The notes under the pieces were generated by a model. It did not search any database, was not told where the DNA came from, and saw only the letters and a program-made list of their open reading frames with translations. Shown here piece by piece: positions 29,950 to 42,647 of a DNA stretch of 64,000 nt. Both the position numbers and the translations under genes were made by a program. Positions within the stretch are counted from its first letter, which is position 1. Each line of letters starts with the position of its first letter. Source of the stretch: Scylla paramamosain (lineage: Eukaryota > Arthropoda > Malacostraca > Decapoda > Portunidae); assembly GCF_035594125.1 (NCBI RefSeq), contig NC_087192.1, positions 195,001-259,000 of the forward strand, written 5' to 3'.

Positions 29950-32130
29950 AGTGGAGCTAAGAGGAAAAGAATTCTACTTAAAATATGCCTGAGGAAATCA
30001 AAACAAAAAGAAAGTACAAGTCCTGGAATAGGAAAGTGAAGAAACTGATAAGAAAAAGTGAAAGGAGAGTAGATGAGTTTGTTATGAAGCTATGTGATCA
30101 TTTCATTGAGAATTGGAAGTGGTTGTGGAAAGGTTAAAAGGGAGAAAGAGAGGTGAGAGTAGTGTGGGAATGTGAGAAGGGAGACAGAAGATGGAGCTTT
30201 TGTAGGTAGCAGGGAGGAGGGAGAAGGTGTTTGGAAGAGGTATTTTGACTGTTCGGTGAATGAGAAGACAGGAAGGGAAGCAGTGGTATCTATTAAAAGT
30301 ATGGAAACAGGTGGAGAAAGAGTGTGTATGCAGAGAGAAGGTGATCGCCAGGTTAAAGTATGACAAAATTGCAGGCATATATGAAATATCTGTGGGAATG
30401 TTAAAGTATGAGGGTGAAGTGGTAGTAGGCTGGGTGCTTCTAGTACTCGTGCATAAATTAACTGGTTTGGAAGCAGGGAGAAACACCAGATAAGTGAAAG
30501 AAGACAGTTATTATACAGTTGTATAAAAAATAAAGGTTTTAGGAATTAGTTTTATAATTATAGGAGAAAAGTTTGCCTGTTTGACTGACAGACTGATTGA
30601 AGTGACTGAGGTAAAGGTCAGAGAGAGAAAGACAGGGAAGACACAAGAAATAAAAAGGCTGTACAGATCAGATATTTCCAATCAAAAAGATATTAGTGGA
30701 GTCTTTAGGAAAGGATGAAAAGCTGTATGGAGTGTCCATAGACCAGTGGTTTCCAACCTGTGGGGCGCGCCCCCCTAAGGGGGCACGAAGGGCTGCCAGG
30801 GGGGGCCATAAGCACTTCATAAAGTAGAAAAATTACTTAGTAGATGATTATATATCAACATTATTGATTTTGATGGAATACATAATTGGTTAAGACGTAA
30901 AGGTAAGCCTATACATTGTCATACATACATAATTATGTATTGTATAATTTTTTTATCTCTGACTTGTGCCGACTATGACAGTAAATAGCAGTATTTAAAC
31001 CAGAGTGGAGGGGGCGCAGGGAACTTGTCATTTAATGAAGGGGGACGAGAATTTGAAAAGGTTGGAAACCACTGCCATAGACCAAGAGCTAGCATGTGAT
31101 AGGATGGACAGCGAAGCCCTTTGGGACATTTTAAAAATTTATAGTGTAGGAGGGGAGATGGAAGGAATTAATTAAGGCTTTTTACAGGGATGTAAGTGTA
31201 TGTGTAAGGCTGGAGGAAAATTTTGATAGTTTTGCTTTCATAGGAACATAAGTAAAACAGTGATGTGTGATGTTACCATGATTGTTTGATATTTTTATAG
31301 ATGGCAGAATAGGGGAGATGAAAGCTAATACATGTTGATGTAAGGATGAAACAGCATGGTCCATAGTAGCATGTTTGTTTGCAGACCTCACTGGCTTACT
31401 GATGGAGAGTGAAAGGAAACTTTAGAAAATGGTGGATCAATTCTATAGGCTGTGTGTGTATGAATGTCATGAAAAGTAAGGTGAATGGATTTTGAGAGAG
31501 GAAATAAAGGTATGTGACTTTAGGATACTTATAGGGTGAGTGTGCCAGCTGTAAGCAGTTATGAGATGTTTATGGGAGGAGAGAAAATGAAAGAAGTAAG
31601 TGAGTTTAAGTTTTTGGGAATGGTGCTTGGTTAATTTGGTAAGATGGATGGAGAGATAAGAGAGAGGATTGTAAAAAGTAGGTGTGTTATAGGATCAATT
31701 GAAAGAACCATGGAAGAAACCATGTAAAGAAAGGTTTGTGGAATAGTATTGTCTTACCAACATAGAGGTATGGATCAGTGACCTGAACATGGAATAGGGC
31801 ACAAGAGTCAAGAATGTGTGTTGTGGAAATGAGTTATCTGAGTGTCTGTGAGAGGTACATGGAGTGACAAGGTGGGAAGGTGAGACCAGTGAAAGTGTGC
31901 ATGACAGATGTGGTATGAGTGCAGGTGCAAGTGTGGTGTAAATTATGAAGAACTGGAATGTGAGAAAAGAACACACTGAGATGGCATGGCCATATTGAGA
32001 GAATGAAGAGCAAAAATTTAACAGAGTTTATTTAAGTGAAACTGAAGGTGCTGATAGGAGAGAAAGGCCATTTAAAAGAAGGAAGGATAGAATCAAGGAC
32101 TATATGTATGAAAAGAGATGTTAGGAGAGG
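29950..32130 (+). mobile_element. LINE family B, longest copy, dead
   Basis: The order on the + strand is an N-terminal linker, the motif A region (ASM..EALWDI.KIYSVGG near 31,090-31,160), PWLFDIFIDGRI-like (31,275), an EFKFLGMVLG-like segment (31,605), and the C-terminal WHGHIERMKS-like region (31,985). It aligns over long stretches with the copy at 7,860-9,160. It is broken by stops and by a hAT-like insertion at 30,744-31,074. Confidence 0.75.
30744..31074. mobile_element. hAT non-autonomous element (331 bp) with perfect 8-bp TSD
   Basis: Termini CAGTGGTTTCCAACCT and AGGTTGGAAACCACTG are perfect 16-bp inverted repeats of the hAT type. Both flanks are CCATAGAC (30,736-30,743 and 31,075-31,082), the 8-bp duplication expected of hAT transposition. 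The left interior is C/G-rich (GGGGCGCGCCCCCC). There is no ORF. The related LINE B copy at about 8,605 shows the empty site (TCCATGGACCAAGAG). Confidence 0.95.
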
Positions 32131-32922
32131 TCAAGCACTCATTACTCTTCTTGCCAGCAAGTTGGTTTGGACATCATACACATTACAGGATTTCAATTTA
32201 GTTTCTATTTGTGGTTTAACTGGCAAAAGCATGTCACCTAAGGGCTTAAGAGCCATTACCCTCTTATTTTTCTATGAAGGTGTGCATACCTTTGTTTTCA
32301 TGATTCTGTTTACTAATCAAGTGAGCTCCAAGATTGCCATTCTTAGCTTATATTAAGATGTACTGTCTATCAGTACCACACAGGAGAAGATGAGGTATTG
32401 GAACTCCAAACATTAGGACTATGATGTAGCCCACTGTATAAGCTATTGTGGACACAAGAGTTATACTTTCTGACATCTCCTGGGCTTTGGGTGAAAACAA
32501 GAATTTAGTGTAAGTGAGTTTGCTCATGGTATTGCAAAAGTACACCTTATTGGTGTTAATTATGTGCTGGTAATCCCTGTTTGAAATATATTTTTTGTTG
32601 TGCAGACATAAGGAAAGATTGTCTCATTCATCAATCTTTATGTACAGGATGAATTTTGAATGAATGGAAGTGATGTGTTTTGAATTTGTGGATTGATAAG
32701 TTCATGTTGGTTTTGTTAGCCTTCACTCCCTTTTGCTGTGGTAGGCTTGTTTTTTTCTAGTTAAATTGTCATTGAAGTGCTTTTCAAGTTACTTTAGAAT
32801 GGCTTTCTCAGAATAGATATACATCATTTATATTTAATTAACATTGCAGAAAATTAAATTATTAATGGAAAAGAAACTAATTGATTCATGAAGACTAACC
32901 ACCAACTTTCCAAAACCTATTA
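32131..32922. other. Intronic stretch, nothing recognised
   Basis: AT-rich sequence between the LINE and a MITE. No identifiable feature. Confidence 0.5.
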
Positions 32923-33500
32923 CATTAAAACCTCCATAAACCGAACTATATGGGGCGAGGTGGCCTATGGTTTGGTTTATCCGACATTACATGTTTTTGG
33001 CTGGTTTCTATGTACATAAACATGGATGTTTATTGTTATTTACAGCATATTTGTCAGCACATTATAAGCCCCAAGATAGACAGACATTCACAGCATATTT
33101 TGTTATCTCAAAGAAATCTTGGAGGCCATCATGAAACTAGGGGTGGCAGAGAGAAACAGGTGGTCACTGAACAACGAGCACATGCATTCAAGCCAAGTCC
33201 TATTGCGTAATTTAGGCGCAGCCGCAGTGTTGCCAGATGAAGTCGGTTTGTATGCTGGTTGTTTACATAAATTGACCTAAACTTCAATTTATCTGATAAT
33301 TGTTCGGTCGGCTGGCCATTTTTCCACATAAACTGACCTAAAGTTTGATTTATATGAAATTTGTTCAGAAGGGGTTGGCGTGTTTGGTCAGTTGGCCAGT
33401 TTTTCGCATAAACATACCAAAAGTATGTTGGGTTGCCATAAGGGTGTTCGGGTTATCCGATATTCAGCTTATTCGGGTTCAGTTTAGGGAGGTTTTACTG
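32923..33500. mobile_element. pogo-like MITE (~578 bp) with internal repeats
   Basis: The left end CATTAAAACCTCCATAAACC pairs with the right end, whose reverse complement begins CAGTAAAACCTCCCTAAACT. TA precedes the left end; TG follows the right end, probably a mutated TA. Inside, an about 85-bp motif with CATAAA.TGACCTAAA and GTTGGCCAGTTTTT variants is repeated two to three times (33,265-33,410). Confidence 0.65.
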
Positions 33501-33951
33501 TGTGTCATTTACTCAACAGATTATGATTGAATTATGCCCAATATAGCGTATGTTGAATGGTAAATGCAGAAGTGGAATGCATTGAGTTTTGGGCTTTTTA
33601 TGTTTAGTAACAATTAAAAAAAAAAAATTATATTCTTATCTGCCAGATTCAGTGGCAAAATGGACTTAATGCCACGTTTTAGGCCCCTGTGATTCTGTTG
33701 AATCAAAGTTCAACCTGTACTTGATAAATACAAATTAGGTTCCTATGGCTTCAGTATGGTTTTATATAACAGTTTAAATATTTAGAAAATATGCAGATAC
33801 ATTCATGTTAATGTAAGTATTTTAGATTTTGTAATATATAGTGGTGGAAGTAGGATTAGAGTCAGCCAGGTGCTTGAATGGGTATTGGTGTCATATGGCA
33901 GCTGAGACATGCACACTACCTTTGTACTTTTAAATTAACACTTAGAAGGTG

Positions 33952-34343
<392 letters not shown>

Positions 34344-34413
<70 letters not shown>
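34344..34413. repeat. (AT)n microsatellite, right flank of the TIR element
   Basis: 70 bp AT repeat starting directly after GGCACGGCAG. Confidence 0.97.
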
Positions 34414-34415
<2 letters not shown>

Positions 34416-35181
34416 TTACTTCTGTACTTTAATATCTCAGGATTCATTTTCCTAACTCCAAAACTTGGGTTAACTTCCTCTTTGCACCTTACATTATCTT
34501 TGCCTACGTATAAACAAATCATCACATACAAATTATTCCACTGTAGCATTTGCTGTTACTGCTGCTGCTTGGTGAGGCAAGATCACTCTATAGCCATGAG
34601 ACTGTTATTGCATGCACTTGGTGGAGGTGGTGCTTCCTGGCAGGCAGTTTTCTCTGATTCTCAATATCAAATTTTGCCATTTGCTGAAGAAACAGATTTG
34701 CATGGACTCTGGCTTACTTTGTTGCAGTTTTATAGAGCAGTCTGTGAATATTTTGGTGCTTCATAAAGTCATTACTACTGAACAATAATTTTGTTGCATC
34801 AGAAATGTATGAAACTGATTGTACGTATTTGAAAGTTTCTGTTGCAAGTGTGACACATTTTCAGAATTGTTTTATTTGACCAGAGCTACCTGGTTTTTGT
34901 ATGCTTGTTTATAGAATTTGTCTTTACTAGTGAGCTGATTATAGTAGATGAGTTCATGCAAATTTCTAAATGATACAGGGAGTGTATGTACAAGTAATCT
35001 GGGTATTCAAAGCTTTGCAAAATACTGGTCTTCCCAGATCCTTCCTGAGTGATCACTTGTTAAATTTGTGATATAATTTTCTTCGCCTTTGGTTAAAACT
35101 GGGATGGTTGAAGGTTATGACTAATTTGTCAATGGTGTGGCACAGAGATGCCATTAATACTTGCTCCTGTGGTCTCTGCAG
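34414..35181. other. End of intron 2
   Basis: AT-rich intron ending in CCTGTGGTCTCTGCAG before the exon at 35,182. No repeat was recognised. Confidence 0.6.
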
Positions 35182-35259
35182 AGCAACCCTGCCAGTGGGC
35201 ATGGATGAAACCTCCCTCAGTGAAGCTAGTCAGGCCCTTGATGAGGCCAATCACAACAG
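35182..35259 (+). CDS. hppy: hppy/MAP4K3-like kinase, 78-nt hinge exon
   Basis: Acceptor GTCTCTGCAG, donor CAG|gtgggt. In the frame carried from the microexon it reads RATLPVGMDETSLSEASQAL and then DEANHN. Phase 2 in, phase 2 out, 26 codons, so it is also skippable. It is an acidic linker in the hinge with no catalytic motif. It precedes a short 109-nt intron and lies 22 kb from the previous exon. Confidence 0.82.
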
Positions 35260-35368
35260 GTGGGTTGAGCATATTATTGTGGGTGGTCTTTAGGGACATA
35301 CCACTAATAATGTGAGTTTGACCAGTGTTCAGGTTTGTGTGGAGTTATGTAAATGGATCTTCCTGCAG

Positions 35369-35547
35369 CAGATACAACCAGTCATCGCCAGGGCGGGAAC
35401 GGGGACATGCAAGGAGACATTCCAGTGCTGATGCACATCAGGAGGAGGGTGAGGAGCTCACTGACCAGACTGCCACCCTCACCCTCACCTCAGCTACTTC
35501 CCGGGCCCGTGCCCAGAGTGACAGCCAGCATGATCGCCGCAGGGATG
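35369..35547 (+). CDS. hppy: hppy/MAP4K3-like kinase, basic/Ser-Thr hinge exon
   Basis: It begins after TTCCTGCAG at a tandem acceptor (CAGCAG). The upstream AG gives SRYNQSSPGRERGHARRHSS; the downstream one would drop a single Ser. It continues through an acidic stretch (HQEEGEELTDQ), a Thr-rich segment and SDSQHDRRRDG. The 3' end is the least certain border: GATG|gtctgt at 35,548 joins cleanly to the next exon as DGTKENG, but CAGA|gtgaca at 35,515 and other GTs are possible. All of these candidates are phase 1, so the downstream frame does not change. Confidence 0.75.
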
Positions 35548-35636
35548 GTCTGTATCCCAGCTTTCTTTGTTGTGCCTTCTTAATCATCTGTAGATCCAGT
35601 ACCATTTAATAGTAAGGGATAGTAAGGGACTGTATG

Positions 35637-36508
<872 letters not shown>

Positions 36509-36553
<45 letters not shown>

Positions 36554-36564
36554 TGTGTGTGTGT
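36509..36564. repeat. (GT)n between two LINE fragments
   Basis: 56 bp GT with one interruption (GTCTGT), lying between the family X fragment and a family A tail. Confidence 0.95.
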
Positions 36565-36665
36565 TTTTACTTGGTTGCTTTTACAATTGTATTTATGTAG
36601 TACACAAAGCCTGAGCAAAGTTCTTATAGTCCTGCCTCCATATCTGTGGCAATTTTCCCTTATAA
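36565..36665 (-). mobile_element. LINE family A 3' end (minus strand)
   Basis: On the minus strand, ATACAATTGTAAAAGCAACC... runs into (AC)n. Upstream of it is the family A 3' UTR phrase (GGAGGCAGGACTATAAG, GCTCAGGCTTTGTGTACTAC). About 100 bp only. Confidence 0.5.
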
Positions 36666-36779
36666 AAGTAATCATTGCTTCCTGCAATTTTAATTGGACA
36701 AATATTCTTGTAATATATTTGTAAGTATGTATGTATGTTAGCATTTCAGTTTGTAAAATTACAGTAAAACTGAACTAGA

Positions 36780-37559
36780 GGGATGATATTACATTGATGT
36801 CACAGTACTTATATTTGGAATTAAATTAAACATAATAGAATAAACCACACACCATAATGTCATGGTGTGAGCATATGCATATCAGCTGCCTTACTGGTAA
36901 AGTCTCTTGTCAAACCACACCTGGACAAATTAAGACCATAACTTTTCACCATCATCATGTTGTCACCACAAAGCTTCTTCACAACAATCTACAGTTATTG
37001 AGATTGACCTAACTTGCCTCCATCATCATCATCTTCTTATCATTAGGGATGGCTGCACTATTAGTAAGTAGGGATAAGATTAAGTAGGAGTATTGTGTAG
37101 GAGAAAGCTCAAGTTGAATCTTTACTGCATTTTCATTTGTATACTCATAGTTTTCAGTTTTACCTTTGATTAATCCAGTTTTTACTGTTTCACATCACAC
37201 TTCAATTCATAACATGTGTTACATTTCTAATGAAAAGCTATACTTTTTAAGGCCATTTTGGCTTCTCAAATGAATCAGGTGGCTGCTAAAGTATGGGTTC
37301 AGTTCCACTAATGGCCTGCATTAGACGTGATTTGATTTTGAGTTATAATGAAAGTATTGGCAAAAAAATCACTATGGTTTTGAGACAGGCTGCCCCCAAA
37401 AGTAGAATAAAATATTTCCTGATTACCTACAACACTCAAAAAAATGTTATACATTTAAGGGAAGGTAACAAATACATAGGAGTTCATAGAATATCAAAAG
37501 ATTAATGGATAAAAACTGGTACAGTCATTGAAAACCACACTTAACCATTGTTTACACAC
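36780..37559. other. Intron 4 stretch, nothing certain
   Basis: AT-rich. A 70-codon + frame at 37,293-37,505 shows no recognisable domain and is not called. Confidence 0.4.
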
Positions 37560-38530
37560 ACAGCTGATGAATGTTCACTGCTAATATCACCTCACCTTGA
37601 ACCATCACATTGTCTCCCACTTTTAAGGTAATAGGCTGCATGCTTGTGTTGTTGAGTCATCATTTCTGCTCTGAGGCTAATAACTTTTCCCTAACCTTTT
37701 TATGAATGTAATTGAAGACTCACAAATGCCAGTAAATCATATGGCAATCTCTGATCTACACCACTGAGTATGTATTGTGGGGTTTTCACAGTTGATTCAC
37801 TTACGAAATCATTTATTCAAGCCGCCACCTGTGGAATCCAGTCTTTCATTTGTCTTGTAAGCCACTGACAACATGTCAGAGAGCCTTAAGAATCTTCCAG
37901 TTTGCTTTCTCCTCTAGACCATTCAAACTTGAGTTATAAGCTATGGTGAATGTTTGTTGGCTACTATGCTTTGAATAGATCTCTGTTAGTAAATTATTTT
38001 GAAATTCTGTGCCATCATCACAAAGGAGTGCTCTCCAATGAAAGGAAATCTTCTTTTTGAGCAACTGATTGAGTGGCAATGCGAGTTTAGCAAAATCTTT
38101 AATGAATGGTTGGTAGTTAAAAGCCAATTTTACATTTTCAGCAGTTTTTGGTTGTGGAAAGTGTTTGACTGCTGACACTTTATCGTCCATTGTGTGAATC
38201 CCTTCACCATTGACATGTTCTAGACAGGTGATTTTGAACTTAAAGAACACTCATTTTGACAGTTTTACTTGAAGGCCAGCTTCCTGCAGTGATTGTAAAA
38301 CTGGACACAAACTCTGAAGATGTGATTCAACCATTTTGCTTGCAATGATTATGTCATCCAGGTAGGCATAGGCAGAGTTGCTTAGCATACCTGCAAACAA
38401 TGTATTGATCATTCATCGGAAAGTAAGAGACGCATGCTCATACCAAATGTCATGCACAACCACTGAGTGCCCTGTTGGCATGCCAAATGCAGTGACTTCT
38501 CTGGACTCCTTTGCACTCATTACAGAACAA
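37560..38530 (-). mobile_element. Ty3/Gypsy LTR retrotransposon fragment with internal deletion
   Basis: On the minus strand, reverse transcriptase comes first (TAFGMPTGHSVVVHD near 38,490, AYAYLDDIIIASKMVESHL with the catalytic YLDD near 38,365). Then LEHVNGEGIHTMDDKVSAV and FIKDFAKLALPLNQLLKKKI follow. Directly after FHWRA comes integrase-core sequence (DDGTEFQNNLLTEI, AYNSSLNGLEEKANWKILKA), then VDQRLPYDLLAF near 37,720. RNase H and the N-terminal integrase part are missing. A frameshift and a stop separate the blocks. No LTRs were seen. Confidence 0.85.
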
Positions 38531-38559
38531 TAAGTCTTCTGGAATCTGTTCTTCCCATG

Positions 38560-38668
<109 letters not shown>

Positions 38669-38677
38669 CCTTCCCAG

Positions 38678-38717
38678 AATGATGAAGTTGACAGTGATGA
38701 AGACTCCCGTAGTATCA
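38678..38717 (+). other. Exon-like acidic segment, frame-incompatible
   Basis: After the acceptor-like site the sequence reads NDEVDSDEDSRSIS in one frame, similar in character to the acidic DDEGDDDES stretch of MAP4K3. That frame needs a phase 0 upstream exon, whereas the candidate preceding exon ends in phase 1 and would hit TGA. No strong donor follows. It may be a relic or alternative exon. Confidence 0.25.
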
Positions 38718-39545
38718 GTATGGCAGCAGATGAGCTGAGAGGCCTTTTAATACATGATAGATTAATAAAGTCTTAGATGGGAATTATACTGAGGAAAGTT
38801 TGAGAGTATTTTCTAAAGGAAAAAGGATCTGCCAAATGTAAGAATGTGGTCATCGAATATACCTGCATATTTTGTAGGGGAAATAATTGCCAGATGTAAG
38901 AGTATGGTCATCACATGAAAATTAAGATTGGATTTGATTGGTGGATTTATCAGATCTGAACATGGGAAATGCAGGACTTTGTTGCATGTTCTTTTCTTTG
39001 AATATTTTATTCCGTCCTTTCTACAACTCGAACATCAATACCATAGCTTGATCTCATTTTTTGGGGGTGAACAAATTGTTTAATTATTTTATAACTTTGA
39101 ACTTTATAATTTATTCATTTATTTATCCATACTTTCAGTGAGCACTTCATTTTTCCATTTTGTTCATGCCAGAGGCAGCTCCTGCATGATTAATATCTAT
39201 GGTTGGATTCTAAATTTTTAGATTTTATCATGTGTATTGGCTGTTAGTTTTGTTCTGCATGGTTGGTCTTACTTTGTAAAACTGTGGTGTATTATATATT
39301 GTTATGTATGTTTCATTGTTTTACCATTCTTTACTATATTAAGAAATAAAGGAAAAAGTTTCTGAGATTGTGTTTTTGATTAGTCAAGATAATCAAAAGA
39401 CGTGTTTTAAATGGTCAGCATTTCATACTATGCTGCATTAATGGTGCAAGGCAGAACTAAAAATGAGATCATGAATCATGTCTTGTCCTCTTCAGATAGA
39501 GAGACATTGTGTGACATATTTGCTATATGTTCATAAATTTTCTAG

Positions 39546-39715
39546 GAACCAAAGAAAATGGCCAAGGAAGCAGTGGTGGTGAAGATGATGGGAGTGGGAC
39601 GCCACCTATACCACCTCGGCGGAAAGACAAAAGAAGACACAACACGCCTCCCAGACCGCAGTCAAATGGCTTGCCACCTACTCCTAAGGTTCACATGGGA
39701 GCTTGCTTTTCAAAG
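39546..39715 (+). CDS. hppy: hppy/MAP4K3-like kinase, proline-rich exon leading into CNH
   Basis: Acceptor AAATTTTCTAG, donor AAG|gtaaag, phase 1 in and phase 0 out. It encodes TKENGQGSSGGEDDGSG, then the SH3-ligand-like PPIPPRRKDKRR (PxxPxR) and TPPRPQSN. It closes with GLPPTPKVHMGACFSK, nearly identical to the end of the hinge in vertebrate MAP4K3/MAP4K5. This block makes the family assignment secure. Proline-rich hinge motifs of this family bind adaptor SH3 domains. Confidence 0.95.
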
Positions 39716-39741
39716 GTAAAGCCATAGATCAGTAGCTTTCC

Positions 39742-39797
39742 ATCCAGTGCTTTAGACTTCATGATAATTACTCCCAGTGAGGTCTAAAGCACTGGAT
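39742..39797 (+). other. Perfect 16-bp hairpin 27 nt after a splice donor
   Basis: ATCCAGTGCTTTAGAC (39,742-39,757) and GTCTAAAGCACTGGAT (39,782-39,797) are exact reverse complements with a 24-nt loop. In the pre-mRNA this would form a stable stem just inside intron 5. Confidence 0.8.
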
Positions 39798-40049
39798 CAG
39801 GGAGTGCTGTGAACTTATCATTAAACCCCGCTGTAGCCTCATCTTCTTTTACCCACTGAAACACAGGTGTCTGAGACAACTGACAGTAGCCCCTTTTCTG
39901 TTCTCTCCTACTTTCTCTATCTTCATTTTCCATCCGAAGCTGGATGTTGCACCTATGTGTGAGGCGTACATTAATCACTCTTCTTCTTGACCTAAACCTT
40001 CCAAACCTTGGCTTAACATAAACTGTTCTTGTGCTATGCATGATAGAGG

Positions 40050-42012
40050 TGGCCCACAAAAGGTTCTTGAGCCTTCCATCACCAGAATCTCATGTGCTTT
40101 ATATTTCTGCCTGGAACTATGCCAAGTCTGTTCTCCAACTATCCAAAAACTGCTTCATTAATAGAAAGTGTCAAAATCTTTCATCTAACTCCCCTTGTGA
40201 CTTCTGGCATCTAGCCAAAAACATCTCCAATAACTTTGCTTCTTCTTTCCCTCCTTTATCTCAACCAGATGGCACCACTGCTATCACATCTTTCTCTAAA
40301 ACTGAACTCTTCGCTCAGACCTTTTCTAAAAACTCTACCTTGGACGATTCAGGGCTTGTTCCTCCCTCTCCACACTCTGACTACTTCATGCTACTTATTA
40401 AAATTCTTCGCAATGATGTTTTCCATGCCCTCACTGGCCTAAACCCTCAGAAGGCTTATGGACCTGATGGGGTCCTTCCTATTGTTCTCTGAAACTGCAC
40501 CTCCATTCTTGCACCTTGCTTAGTCAAACTCTTTCAACTTCATCTGTCAACATCTACCTTTCCTTCTTGCTGGAAGTTTGCCTACATTCAGCCTGTTCCT
40601 TAAAAGGGTGATCATTCTAATCCCTCAAACTACTGTCCTATTGCTTTAATTTCCTGCCTTTCTAAAGTTTTTAAATCTATTCTCAACAGGAAGATTCTTA
40701 AACATCTATCACTTCACAACCTTCTATCTGATCGCCAGTATGGGTTCTGTCAAGGCCGCTCTAGTGGTGATCTTCTGGCTTTCCTTTCTGAGTCTTGCCT
40801 TAGACATATCAAAAGCTTTTGATAGAGTCTGGCACAAAGCTTTGATTTACAAACTACCCTCCTACAGTTTCTACTCTTCTCTCTGTAACTTCATCTCAAG
40901 TTTCCTTTCTGACCATTCTATTGCTGCTGTGGTAGATGGTCACTGTTCTTCTGCTAAATCTTTTAACATTGGTGTTCCTCAGGGTTCTGTCCTGTCACCC
41001 CCACTCTTCCTATTATTCATCAATGATCTTTTAAACCAAACTTCTTGCCCTATCCACTTCTACGCTGATGATACCACCCTGCATTTTTCCACGTCTTTTC
41101 ACAGACGTCCAACCTTTCAGGAAGTAAACAGTTCACGCAGGGAAGCCACAGAACGCCTGACTTCTGATCTTTTTATAATTTCTGATTGGGGCATAGCAAA
41201 CTTAGTATTGTTCATTGCCTCAAAAACTCAATTCCTCCATCTATCAACTTGACACAGCCTTCCAGACAACTATCCCCTCTTCTTCACTGACACTCAACTG
41301 GCCTCCTCTTCTACACTAAACATCCTCGGTCTGTCCTTTTCTTATAATCTAAACTGGAAATTTCACATCTCATCTCTAGCTAAAACAGCTTCTTTGAAGT
41401 TAGGCTTTCTGAGACATCTCTGCCAGTTTTTCTCACCCCTGCAGCTGCTAACTCTGCACAAGGGTCTTAGCTATCCATGTACGGAGTATGCTTCACATGT
41501 CTGAGGGGTTCCACTCATGCCGCTCTTTTAGACAGGGTGGAATCAAAAGCTTTTCGTCTCATCAACTCCTGTCCTCTAACTGTCTTCAGCCTCTTTCTCA
41601 TCGCTGTAATGTTGCATCTCATGCTATCTTCTACTGCTATTTTCATGCTAACTGCTCTTCTGATCTTGATAACTGCATGCCTCCCCTCCTGTGGCCTCAC
41701 TGCACAAGACTTTTCTTTCTCTCACCCCTATTCTGTCCACCTCTCTAATGCAAGAGTTAACCAGTATTCCCAATCATTCATCCCCTTCTCTGGTAAACTC
41801 TAGAACTCCCTGCCTGCTTCTGTATTTCCACCTTCCTATGACTTGAATTCCTTCAAGAGGGAGGTTTTAAGACACTTATCTTTCAATTTTTGACCACCAC
41901 TTCGGACCCCATTCGGGACCGGCATCTCAGTAGGCTTTTTTTTTTTTTTTTTTCTCATTAGTTTTTTATTGCCCATGGATGGTGTCCTTCCTACACAAGA
42001 AAAAAAAAAAAC
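40050..42012 (+). mobile_element. LINE family X, near-complete ORF2 remnant
   Basis: Ordered landmarks on +: FWHLAKNISNNFASS (40,208), NSTLDDSGL (40,330), DVFHALTGLNPQKAYGPDGV (40,414), LSDRQYGFCQGRSSGDLLAF (40,726), LDISKAFDRVWHKAL (40,801), GVPQGSVLSPPLFLLFINDL (40,972), FYADDTTLHF (41,060), SYNLNWKFHISSLAK (41,340), and PYSVHLSNARVNQYSQSFIP (41,727). The 3' UTR ends CCTACACAAG plus poly(A) at 42,012. Stops and frameshifts inactivate it. The X-element/jockey affiliation is inferred from motif wording. Confidence 0.9.
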
Positions 42013-42182
42013 TTTTCCAGTTCATTAACCTGACTTAAACAAACCTTTTAACAGTTCTTCTATGAGACCAATCCTTCTACCAGTATCCGAGAAGCCTTCA
42101 TAGTCAATAGTTTCTTCTCGTAGTATTTGTGGGGGTGAATAAATGTTTTAGTGGGCCTGGTGTCACTTGATTAATTCTGCTC

Positions 42183-42195
42183 GTGTGTGTGTGTG

Positions 42196-42246
<51 letters not shown>
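42183..42246. repeat. (GT)n microsatellite
   Basis: 64 bp GT repeat with one GC substitution. It is the inverted 3' tail of the adjacent family A LINE fragment. Confidence 0.95.
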
Positions 42247-42248
<2 letters not shown>

Positions 42249-42480
42249 ATATTTATTATATTTATATTCATTTAGTTATGTTTTATGGAAAAAGAGCTAT
42301 GCTTCTACTATCCCATCTCCATATCTTTTAAAATTCAACTTTGCCTTGAATCATGTATATTTTTTTGCATTTAGTATCTCCTTATCCAGACTGCTCCATA
42401 CATCTATACTTCTATATGGGAAACTATACTATTTTGATGTCTCTTCTACAAGCACTCTTCTTTAGCCTCTTTCCATATCC
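42247..42480 (-). mobile_element. LINE family A 3' fragment (minus strand)
   Basis: GAAAAAGAGCTATGCT with CCATCTCCATAT is the reversed 3' UTR of family A, and the following sequence is a decayed C-terminal region. It abuts (GT)n as other family A ends do. Confidence 0.5.
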
Positions 42481-42647
42481 TCTAGTATCTTGTGTATCCC
42501 AAATCAACAAATTATTCTGTATGTGAGAGTAAAGTGGGAAGGGTATTTGATGTAAAAACTCAAAACATTTAAAGAATAGCATGAAATACTATTTTAGATA
42601 CATGCAAATTCAAAGCATGCTTAGTTTTGCTTTTCTTTCTATTTCAG

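Noticed and set aside
37293..37505. 70-codon + frame as small gene
   Set aside because: No recognisable domain; starts and stops without splice or regulatory support inside a repeat-rich intron.
40050..42012. Host gene in the intron between proline-rich and CNH exons
   Set aside because: Motif order is that of a LINE reverse transcriptase and a related dead copy lies at 53,330-55,200; stops and frameshifts are present.
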